The position numbers were made by a program, and so were the translations under genes. Shown here piece after piece: positions 55,451-62,055 of a stretch of DNA of 62,055 bases. The notes beneath the pieces are model-generated. The model was not told where the DNA came from, searched no databases, and saw only the letters and a program-made list of their open reading frames with translations. Positions within the stretch are counted from its first letter, which is position 1. The number at the start of each line of letters is the position of its first letter. The stretch covers positions 1 to 62,055 of the forward strand of contig JAJRTE010000035.1 of the NCBI GenBank assembly GCA_024278455.1. The letters are read 5' to 3'. The DNA is from Myxococcota bacterium (GTDB taxonomy: Bacteria; Myxococcota_A; UBA796; JAJRTE01).

Positions 55451-56644
55451 TCAGCGCCACCGTCTCGGCGCGTCCTTCTCGAGGAGGTCGGCAAGGACTC
55501 GAGCCGGTTCCTGGAAACGGGTGAGGAGAATCATGGCGGCCATGACGTAGGGTTTGTGCTCTGCCTCGCGGTAGGTCGGCCAGCGATAGCGATCGAACAC
55601 GGACGCGGCCACCTCGCCCGCCTCGCAGCTCACGCCGGTGATGTCTGCGGGGAGGCAGTGCATGTAGAGCGCCTGCCCGTTCTTCGTCTTCGCCATCATC
55701 TCTTCGGTGCATTCCCAGTCGCGTTGCTGGTAGTTGTCCTCGAGGCATCGCTTTTCCAGTTCATGGAGTTCCGCGGCCTTGCCCTGTCTCAGGAGCCGTG
55801 TGCGCTCCTGCATGACATGGAAGGGGGCCCAGCTCTTGGGATAGACGATATCGGCATTGGCGAAGGCGTCTTCCATGCTGTGGGTGACCTCGAACGTGCC
55901 ACCGGCGGCCTTGGCGAAATCGCCGGCCTTGGCGACGATATCCGGCATCAGGTCGTAGCCTTCCGGATGGGCCAGGCTGACATGCATGCCGAACCGGGTC
56001 ATGAGCCCGATGATGCCCTGTGGCACGGAGAGGGGCTTTCCGTAGGAGGGGGAGTGGGCCCATGTCATTGCGATCTTTTTGCCGCGAAGTGCCTCGACAG
56101 ACCCGAAGGTCTTGATGAGGTGCATGAGGTCGGCCATGGACTGGGTGGGATGGTCGCGGTCGCACTGCAGGTTGATCACGGCCGGGCGCTGCGGCAGCAC
56201 GCCTTCGGCGAAGCCGGCATCGACCGACTGGGACACCTCGAGCATGTACTCATGGCCCTCGCCGATGAACATGTCATCCCGGATACCGATGACTTCGGTC
56301 AGGAACGAGATCATGTTCGCCGTCTCGCGGACCGTCTCCCCGTGGGCGACCTGGGACTTGGTCTCGTCGAGGTCCATGAGGGAGAGGCCGAGGAGGCTGG
56401 CGGCGCTGGCGAAGGAGAAACGGGTGCGGGTGGACTTGTCCCGGAACAGGGACACCGCCAGGGACCCGCGGAACGTTCTGGCGTCGATATTGGCCCGGTA
56501 GAACGCCTCGAGGATCTCGGTGGCGAGCAGGACGGCGAGCAGGTCCTGGTCGGTCTGGTTCCATGTGAGAAGGAAGTCCTTCTGGAACAGGCCGGTCTGA
56601 AGTCCGGCGAGCCGGTCGATGAGTGGTCTGACTTGTTCTTTCAT
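55451..56644 (-). CDS. YgeW-like knotted carbamoyltransferase
   Basis: 397 residues, longer than ordinary ornithine carbamoyltransferases. Carbamoyl-phosphate motif DKSTRTRFSF, HPTQSMADL and MHCLPADIT are intact, so carbamoyl transfer is likely. SLRG-like GSLAVSLF, WAHSPSYGKPLSVPQG and the long C-terminus match the YgeW group, whose amino acceptor is unsettled. ATG 56644 with AGGAG seven bases upstream. It follows the PLP-enzyme gene by 40 bp and faces recO. Confidence 0.85.
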   Translation of the reverse strand: MKEQVRPLIDRLAGLQTGLFQKDFLLTWNQTDQDLLAVLLATEILEAFYRANIDARTFRGSLAVSLFRDKSTRTRFSFASAASLLGLSLMDLDETKSQVAHGETVRETANMISFLTEVIGIRDDMFIGEGHEYMLEVSQSVDAGFAEGVLPQRPAVINLQCDRDHPTQSMADLMHLIKTFGSVEALRGKKIAMTWAHSPSYGKPLSVPQGIIGLMTRFGMHVSLAHPEGYDLMPDIVAKAGDFAKAAGGTFEVTHSMEDAFANADIVYPKSWAPFHVMQERTRLLRQGKAAELHELEKRCLEDNYQQRDWECTEEMMAKTKNGQALYMHCLPADITGVSCEAGEVAASVFDRYRWPTYREAEHKPYVMAAMILLTRFQEPARVLADLLEKDAPRRWR

Positions 56645-56684
56645 GGTGCTGCTCCTGTGTCGATGGGACGCGTTGTTCCGCGGC

Positions 56685-58175
56685 TCAGAGATTGGCGAGC
56701 AGGCCGGTTGCCTCGTTGAACTGTTCGATGAGGCGGTCCCACTCGTCGAGTTGCTCCTGGGAGAAGATTTCGGCCCAGAAATCGTCGTCCCAGAGTTCGT
56801 GGAGTTCCTCCGAAGTCCGTCCCTGCTGCTCGATCCAGGTGAAATACTTGAAGTTGTGCAAGCATTTACGGTCGTGGTACGCCAGTTCGCGCATGTGGTC
56901 GGTGCTGGTCGCGTCGAGGTACCGGGCGGCGTTGACCAGGGCGTCGGTCCGCGAATAGGGCCCGTATTGGTCCCTGGCCTCGCGGAACCGGGAACCGTAC
57001 AACTCCATGGAGTCGGTAAGGGGGGTGAACAGCACGTCCCTGCCGTCCATGTCGTAGTACTTGGCCGTCTTGATCGCGGCGACCACGTTGCAAATGCTGG
57101 AGATTCCCAGCAACGGAAGCTGCTTGACCAGGGACTCGCCGACGCCCCGTTCCGCAAGCACCTCGGCCCCTGCTTCCTCGTTGAACAGGCGCAGGAGCTG
57201 CATGGTCTGCTCGTCGTCGACAGCGCACACCATGTCGGTATTCTTGACGTTGTGAATCCAGGGGACATGCTTGTCGCCGATACCCTCGATCCGGTGTTCG
57301 CCGAAGCCGAACTGGTACAACGTGGGGCACTGGAGCGCCTCGGTGGCCGTCACGCGAATGGCGGGATAGCGGGTTCTGAGGTAGTCCCCGGCTGCGATGG
57401 TGCCCGCAGAGCCGGTTGCACTGATGTATCCCGAGAGACGGCTGCGGTCGGTCTTGATGTGGCGTTCGTAGATCTGCTCCACGATCGAGCCGGTCATGTG
57501 GTAGTGCCAGATGGCGTTTCCGAATTCTTCGAACTGGTTGAAAATCACGATGCCGTCGCCACGTTCCTTCCGGAGTTCCCAGCACTTGTCGTAGATCTCC
57601 TTGACATTGGACTCCGTGCCGGGCGTCGCGATGATCTCGTCGGTGCCGATCTCCCGGAGCCACTCGAACCGCTCCCGGCTCATGCCTTCGGGCAGGATGG
57701 CGATGGCCGGGCAAGCCAGGAGTGCGCAGTCGTAGGCGCCGCCGCGACAGTAGTTCCCTGTCGACGGCCACACCGCCTTCTGGGTGGTGGGGTCGAAGTT
57801 GCCCGAGATCAACCGGGGAACCAGGCAGCCGTAAGCCGCGCCCACCTTGTGCGCCCCTGTCGGGAACCACTTGCCCACCAGTCCCACGATACGGGCATCG
57901 ACGCCGGTGAGTTCCGGCGGAAACTCGATCCAGTTGCCCTCCCCGAACCCACCGCCTCGAGGCTTCGGCTCGTTGTGCCAGGTGATCCGGAACAGGTTCA
58001 ACGGATTGACATCCCAGAGGCCCACGCCGGCGAGCCGTTCCACGATCTTCGCCGGCACGCTGGCGGGATTCTTCTGCTCGGCAAACTTCGGCAGGATGAT
58101 GCCCCGTTCCCGTGCCCGCTGAACCGACTTCTTCAGTACCTCTTCGTTGATCGATTCGATGATTCTGTGTTTCAT
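56685..58175 (-). CDS. Fold-type II PLP-dependent enzyme (cysteine synthase/threonine synthase superfamily)
   Basis: 496 residues. Probable PLP lysine in PTGAHKVGAAYG, the asparagine loop STGNYCRGGAYD, and the phosphate-binding Gly loop SATGSAGTIAAG. Longer than cysteine synthase, and unlike the E. coli YgeX diaminopropionate lyase in sequence. Its position just before the YgeW-like gene suggests a joint pathway on an amino-acid substrate, with elimination or replacement chemistry. Exact reaction unknown. GGGAG four bases before the ATG; divergent from argF. Confidence 0.82.
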   Translation of the reverse strand: MKHRIIESINEEVLKKSVQRARERGIILPKFAEQKNPASVPAKIVERLAGVGLWDVNPLNLFRITWHNEPKPRGGGFGEGNWIEFPPELTGVDARIVGLVGKWFPTGAHKVGAAYGCLVPRLISGNFDPTTQKAVWPSTGNYCRGGAYDCALLACPAIAILPEGMSRERFEWLREIGTDEIIATPGTESNVKEIYDKCWELRKERGDGIVIFNQFEEFGNAIWHYHMTGSIVEQIYERHIKTDRSRLSGYISATGSAGTIAAGDYLRTRYPAIRVTATEALQCPTLYQFGFGEHRIEGIGDKHVPWIHNVKNTDMVCAVDDEQTMQLLRLFNEEAGAEVLAERGVGESLVKQLPLLGISSICNVVAAIKTAKYYDMDGRDVLFTPLTDSMELYGSRFREARDQYGPYSRTDALVNAARYLDATSTDHMRELAYHDRKCLHNFKYFTWIEQQGRTSEELHELWDDDFWAEIFSQEQLDEWDRLIEQFNEATGLLANL

Positions 58176-58725
58176 GGCACTCCCTTCGTTCCGATGATCT
58201 CGAGACCCCTCGAACGGCCTTCTTCCGGGGCCCCGGTGCACGTTCGCCTCTGCCCCGGACGGATACGGGCCAGCCCCGTCGCTGGATCGAGACCGGTCGG
58301 CCGCTATGTCGGCCGGGTTCGCAAAGCTGGTAAGGTAGCACGAGAGAACGGAAATGTAACAGGAAAAATGGGGCGCGCCGGATCGCTGCTCCCGCCGCGG
58401 TCCGGCCGGCACGCTTTGGCTTGATTGTTTGTCCGATTTCGGAATACTAGTCACGCGTTCCATGTCCCGCCGGCAGAAGCGCAGCCCTTCCCGGCCTGCC
58501 CGGCGGGGTCCCTGCGCACGATAGCAGAAACAGCCAGGCCTCGAGGCTCTGTTCGTACGTTGTCCGCTCCGGTTTCGATGCGCCTGCCAGCGGCCACAGC
58601 CCTTATCCTGCCGGCCGTAGCGCGGAGGGGCGCGCTGCCAGCCCCCCTCTCCCGGCCGGAGGGGTGACACGAACCGCCGTGCATGGCCTCGAGGCAACAC
58701 CTGAAATCCAGGGGGAGTCGTCACC
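58176..58725. other. Divergent intergenic region between PLP-enzyme and argF genes
   Basis: 550 bp without a convincing gene. It holds the plus-strand promoter candidate at 58421-58448 and, before argF, a long leader of about 270 bases that could carry regulation. I see no recognisable riboswitch or arginine operator. Confidence 0.5.
58421..58448 (+). promoter_or_regulatory. Promoter candidate for argF-rocD
   Basis: TTGATT (four of six), 16-base spacer, AATACT (four of six), in a locally AT-rich stretch. The start would be near 58455. Confidence 0.35.
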
Positions 58726-59643
58726 ATGAATGCCAGCCACTTGCTCACGATTCGCGACCTTTCCTTCGAAGACGTGGAAGAGATCCTCGAGCTGACCCGC
58801 GACGTGAAGGCCAATCCCTCCACCTACGCCCACCGGCTCGAGGGGAAGACCCTGGGCATGCTGTTCCAGAAGTCTTCCACGCGGACTCGAGTCTCGTTCG
58901 AGGTGGGGATGTTCCAGTTGGGGGGCCACGCCCTGTTCCTCGGTTCTCGAGATCTCCAGCTCGGCCGTGGCGAGACCATCGCCGATACCGCCCGCGTCCT
59001 GTCCCGCTACGTGGACGGCATCATGGCTCGAGTGTTCGCCCACCAGGACATCCTCGACCTGGCAAGCTACGGCAGCGTCCCGGTCATCAACGGCCTCGAC
59101 GATGACGTCCATCCCTGCCAGGCCCTGTGCGACTACTTCACCATCCGCGAACACAAGGGCGACCTCGCCGGACGCAAGATCGCCTATGTCGGAGACGGCA
59201 ACAACATGGCCCATTCCCTGATCGCCGGCGCAGCAAAGGTGGGCATGCATATCTCCGTCGCATCGCCAAAGGGCTACGAACCGTCCACCGCCGTCCTGGA
59301 CGCTGTGGCCGAGGATGCCCGGCGGCGAAGCGTGCGCATCGAGGTGACCAACGAGCCGGCGGCCGCCGTCGCCGGAGCGGACGTGGTCTACACCGATGTC
59401 TGGGCATCCATGGGCCAAGAGGAGGAGCGCGAGAAGCGCCTGAGGGATTTCGCCGGCTTCCAGGTCAATGCCAGCCTGTTCGACAAGGCGGCTTCGGACG
59501 CCATCTTCATGCATTGTCTCCCCGCACACCGCGGCGAGGAAGTGACCGGCGAGGTCTGTGACCACGAACGATCTGTCATCTTCGACCAGGCCGAGAACCG
59601 GCTGCATACGCAGAAGGCCATCATGCTGCTGCTGATGGGGTGA
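58726..59643 (+). CDS. argF: Ornithine carbamoyltransferase
   Basis: 305 residues, the usual length. KSSTRTRVSFEVG (carbamoyl phosphate), HPCQALCD, and FMHCLPAHRGEEV with the ornithine-site Cys. GGGGGAG before the ATG. Makes citrulline from ornithine and carbamoyl phosphate. It is separated from rocD by 129 bp containing a hairpin. Being next to rocD, it could serve either arginine synthesis or ornithine breakdown. Confidence 0.95.
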   Translation: MNASHLLTIRDLSFEDVEEILELTRDVKANPSTYAHRLEGKTLGMLFQKSSTRTRVSFEVGMFQLGGHALFLGSRDLQLGRGETIADTARVLSRYVDGIMARVFAHQDILDLASYGSVPVINGLDDDVHPCQALCDYFTIREHKGDLAGRKIAYVGDGNNMAHSLIAGAAKVGMHISVASPKGYEPSTAVLDAVAEDARRRSVRIEVTNEPAAAVAGADVVYTDVWASMGQEEEREKRLRDFAGFQVNASLFDKAASDAIFMHCLPAHRGEEVTGEVCDHERSVIFDQAENRLHTQKAIMLLLMG

Positions 59644-59658
59644 CGCTGCGCCCCGTCC

Positions 59659-59688
59659 AGCCCCTCTCCGCCGGTGGGAGAAGGGGCT
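59659..59688 (+). terminator. Hairpin between argF and rocD
   Basis: AGCCCCTCTCC pairs with GGAGAAGGGGCT (one bulged base) around a loop of about seven bases, 15 bp after the argF stop. No U-tract; it may attenuate or stabilise rather than fully terminate. Confidence 0.45.
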
Positions 59689-59772
59689 CCCGTCGCCGCC
59701 AACACGGAGCGCGCCGGCAAGCCCGGCAGGAACACCGGCTGAGGCGAAATCGCTCGCCAACGAGGAGGCATC

Positions 59773-60978
59773 ATGCGAACCAACGAAGATATCATCACCC
59801 TGACCGAACGATACAGCGCCCACAACTACCACCCCCTCCCGGTGGTGATTGCTCGAGGCCAGGGGGTGTGGGTGACCGACACCGAGGGCAACCGGTACAT
59901 GGACATGCTGAGCGCCTATTCGGCGATGAGCCACGGGCACAGCCATCCGGAATTGATCGCCGCTCTCGTGGAACAGGCGGCTCGAGTCGCGGTGACCTCG
60001 AGGGCCTTCCACAACGACCAGCTCGGGCCGTTCGCCCGGGAACTCACCGAACTGTGCGGCATGGACATGATGCTGCCCATGAACACCGGCGCCGAAGCCG
60101 TGGAGACCGCAATCAAGGCCGCCAGGAAATGGGGCTATCGGGTCAAGGGCGTTCCCCGGCACCAGGCCGAGATCATCGTGTGCCAGGACAATTTCCACGG
60201 ACGGACGACCACCGTGATCTCCTTCTCCACGGAACCCCTGTATCGAGACGACTTCGGCCCCTTCACACCTGGGTTCAAAGTCGTGCCCTATGGCGACATC
60301 GACGCCCTCGAGGCCGCCATCACACCCAACACGGTGGCATTCCTGGTAGAGCCCATCCAGGGCGAAGCCGGGGTCGTGGTGCCCCCGGACGGCTATTTGC
60401 GCAAGGCTCGAGACCTGTGCGACCGGCACCGGGTGTTGCTGGTGGTCGACGAGATCCAGACCGGGCTCGGCCGAACGGGCAAGATGTTCGCCCACCAGCA
60501 CGAAGGGGTGACCGTGGACCTGATGACCCTGGGCAAGGCGCTTGGCGGAGGCCTGTTGCCGGTTTCCGCGGTGGTGGGCAGCGCCGAAGTGCTCGGACTG
60601 TTCACGCCCGGCGAGCATGGCTCCACCTTCGGGGGCAATCCGCTGGCCTGCGCGGTGGGCCGTAAGGCGCTCGAGGTACTGGTTCGCGACGACCTGGCCG
60701 GACGCGCCGGCGAACTGGGCCGTTACTTCATGGCCAGGCTGCGAGAAATCGACAGTCCCCACGTGGACCACGTTCGTGGAAAGGGGCTGCTCATCGGCAT
60801 CGTGCTGCATCCCTCGGCCGGTGGCGCCCGTCGCTTCTGCGAGGCCCTGATGGACGAGGGCATCCTGTGCAAGGAGACGCACGAAGACGTCATCCGGTTC
60901 GCGCCCCCGCTGATCGTGACTCGAGGCGAAATCGACAGGGTGGTGGAGAAGGCCCGGCAAGTGCTCCGCGCTGTTTGA
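59773..60978 (+). CDS. rocD: Ornithine aminotransferase
   Basis: 401 residues. Class III aminotransferase: [61 protein letters not shown] and PLP lysine in [16 protein letters not shown]. The MNTGAEAVE and [13 protein letters not shown] segments are typical of ornithine delta-aminotransferase, which yields glutamate semialdehyde. GAGGAGG before the ATG. Confidence 0.92.
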   Translation: MRTNEDIITLTERYSAHNYHPLPVVIARGQGVWVTDTEGNRYMDMLSAYSAMSHGHSHPELIAALVEQAARVAVTSRAFHNDQLGPFARELTELCGMDMMLPMNTGAEAVETAIKAARKWGYRVKGVPRHQAEIIVCQDNFHGRTTTVISFSTEPLYRDDFGPFTPGFKVVPYGDIDALEAAITPNTVAFLVEPIQGEAGVVVPPDGYLRKARDLCDRHRVLLVVDEIQTGLGRTGKMFAHQHEGVTVDLMTLGKALGGGLLPVSAVVGSAEVLGLFTPGEHGSTFGGNPLACAVGRKALEVLVRDDLAGRAGELGRYFMARLREIDSPHVDHVRGKGLLIGIVLHPSAGGARRFCEALMDEGILCKETHEDVIRFAPPLIVTRGEIDRVVEKARQVLRAV

Positions 60979-61009
60979 GCAACGTGTCCTTGTCCGCACT
61001 GGACGCCGC

Positions 61010-62055
61010 CTACCGGTGGACGGCACAGAATACCACGTAGGTCCCCTGGAACTCGGCCATCACGGGCGACGTGCAGGAATCGATGTCCGGATAGTCTTCG
61101 GGCATCCAGAGTTCAGCAGGCTCGGAGAACGTGTCGTCATCCTGGAGGACACGCAGCAGCGGTGGACCCCATCCGCCCCCGGTTTGTCCCAGGAGCCACA
61201 ACTCCCCATCGTTCACCAGGCAGAAGGGGACCTGGGAGTCCGGCCAAGAGAAGGTGGGTTCCGTGTAGTAGTTATACGGATCCAATCCGATCGCGTGAAT
61301 GATCGATGTCTCGTCCTGAGTCACGAACAGATGGTTCGTACCGTCGAAAGGGCATGTCTTGGGATCCAGGAGATTGGTGTTGAGATAGATGATCTCAGGC
61401 GACTCGACCCAATCCTCCCCGTCGCGGTAGGCGGCTCGGATGGGGTGGTTCCCGTCGATCCCTGCCATGCCGCTGTAGTAGACAGCCCGGATGGTGCCGT
61501 CCGGCAGTTGCTCCAGGGATGCGTCAGTCAGAAACGGTGACGCGGTGTCTTGCACGTACCAAATGTGGGTGCCGAAACGCTCGAGGTCCGGCGTGGTGAT
61601 CGCATAGAGGTGTTCCCCGCCGTATTCGAGATAGTTGAAGTCGACCATGTTGAGCCCCCCCAACAGGATCAGGCCCGTCCGGTATACGAATACGTCCAGC
61701 GAGGAGATTGTGTGGGCCAGCGTTGTGCATGCCATGTCGATGCCGTACCCCTTGGTCGACCAGCACATAACGACCTCGAAGTGGGGCCCATCTGGCGCCT
61801 GGTCCCAGTCGAACACCAGGTCGAGAGCGCTGGATTGGAGCCAGTAGTCCGGGTCGTCCCAGGGGTCCGCTTCGGGAAATCCGTCGCCAGTGGGGGTGGG
61901 GGTGATGTCTCCGGGAAGATTGCCCGGCGTCGACGTCGGCTCTCCAGGGGGATCGGCCGGCGTCGGCGTCGGCTCTCCAGGGGGATCGGCCGGCGTCGGC
62001 GTCGGCTCTCCAGGGGGATCGGCCGGCGTCGGCGTCGGCTCTCCAGGGGGATCGG
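61010..62055 (-). CDS. Secreted protein with PT-rich repeats (partial, N-terminus outside window)
   Basis: The frame is open to the right edge, so the start is missing. The visible part begins with 11-residue repeats (ADPPGEPTPTP) followed by TPTPTGDGFPEADPWDDPDYW and a beta-rich domain with repeated Trp/Tyr/Asp blocks (PDGTIRAVYYSG, NDGELWLLGQTGGGW) that reads like a propeller-type or BNR-like repeat. The repeat linker resembles those of other secreted proteins here, so a surface location is likely. No family assigned. Confidence 0.72.
   Translation of the reverse strand, partial: DPPGEPTPTPADPPGEPTPTPADPPGEPTPTPADPPGEPTSTPGNLPGDITPTPTGDGFPEADPWDDPDYWLQSSALDLVFDWDQAPDGPHFEVVMCWSTKGYGIDMACTTLAHTISSLDVFVYRTGLILLGGLNMVDFNYLEYGGEHLYAITTPDLERFGTHIWYVQDTASPFLTDASLEQLPDGTIRAVYYSGMAGIDGNHPIRAAYRDGEDWVESPEIIYLNTNLLDPKTCPFDGTNHLFVTQDETSIIHAIGLDPYNYYTEPTFSWPDSQVPFCLVNDGELWLLGQTGGGWGPPLLRVLQDDDTFSEPAELWMPEDYPDIDSCTSPVMAEFQGTYVVFCAVHR
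61938..62055. repeat. 33-bp tandem repeat at the right edge
   Basis: Units begin at 61938, 61971, 62004 and 62037 and are nearly identical, running off the window. They encode the ADPPGEPTPTP linker of the partial secreted protein. Confidence 0.93.

Larger units (their letters stand above)
1..62055. repeat. Dispersed iterated palindrome CTCGAG
   Basis: CTCGAG recurs throughout, in all coding frames and on both gene orientations. By eye I count 20 copies in 1-6050 where about two are expected from base composition; the density looks similar elsewhere. Flanking bases vary, so the core is six bases. Details are in the findings. Confidence 0.8.

Overview
The window is high-GC, densely coded bacterial chromosome with no rRNA, tRNA, phage, insertion sequence or CRISPR array that I could see. 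The style is deltaproteobacterial, Myxococcota-like or a neighbouring candidate phylum. It has two sigma-54 enhancer-binding proteins (one with an FHA domain), an FHA-lytic transglycosylase fusion, a DUF4388/J-domain/TPR protein, secreted proteins with Asp-rich and Pro/Thr-rich linkers, and a MYXO-CTERM-like tail. ETF-ubiquinone oxidoreductase, a crotonase, a B12 mutase subunit and SCP2 domains indicate respiratory acyl-CoA metabolism. The taxonomy is inference from gene style only.

Layout. 1-5.9 kb (minus): histidine kinase, NtrC-type regulator, FHA-type sigma-54 activator, then an SDR-SCP2-SCP2 protein cut by the left edge. 6-10 kb: a helical-repeat protein, TatA, and translationally coupled hutI-mtnA. 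10.1-14.2 kb (plus): outer-membrane-type protein, NlpC/P60 lipoprotein and FHA-transglycosylase, probably one cell-wall operon. 14.2-18.2 kb (plus): a sigma-54 promoter with upstream half-sites drives comM, a DUF3006-like gene and a recA interrupted by an in-frame TAA. 18.3-25.8 kb: receiver protein, large lipoprotein, copper-type HMA protein, secreted protein, GH36 glycosidase, small membrane-anchored helix protein. 25.9-31.4 kb: UAP-type nucleotidyltransferase, ETF-QO, crotonase, B12 subunit. 31.5-38.0 kb: ferritin-like and ImpE/TagJ-like pair, TlpA-like protein, CPBP protease, DUF4388/J/TPR protein. 38.05-38.95 kb: an AT-richer stretch with no convincing gene, a promoter-like start, serial hairpins and a strong intrinsic terminator, which is a candidate large non-coding RNA. 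38.9-45 kb: nadE, a lone HTH gene, bioY, a solitary DNA methyltransferase, a radical SAM protein. 45-55.3 kb (plus): giant FG-GAP surface protein, membrane protein, mtnP, TPR lipoprotein, a rodZ also interrupted by TAA, mgtE, recO. 55.4-61 kb: YgeW-like carbamoyltransferase and a PLP enzyme facing argF and rocD. The right edge cuts a secreted protein with 33-bp repeats.

The most unusual signals are these. The palindrome CTCGAG is iterated throughout at roughly ten times expectation and is kept even when it needs rare codons. There is the candidate ncRNA at 38.3-38.9 kb. recA and rodZ both carry an in-frame TAA, in recA exactly where Glu is expected. A near-perfect sigma-54 promoter stands before the comM-recA unit. 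The SDR domain has lost its catalytic residues.
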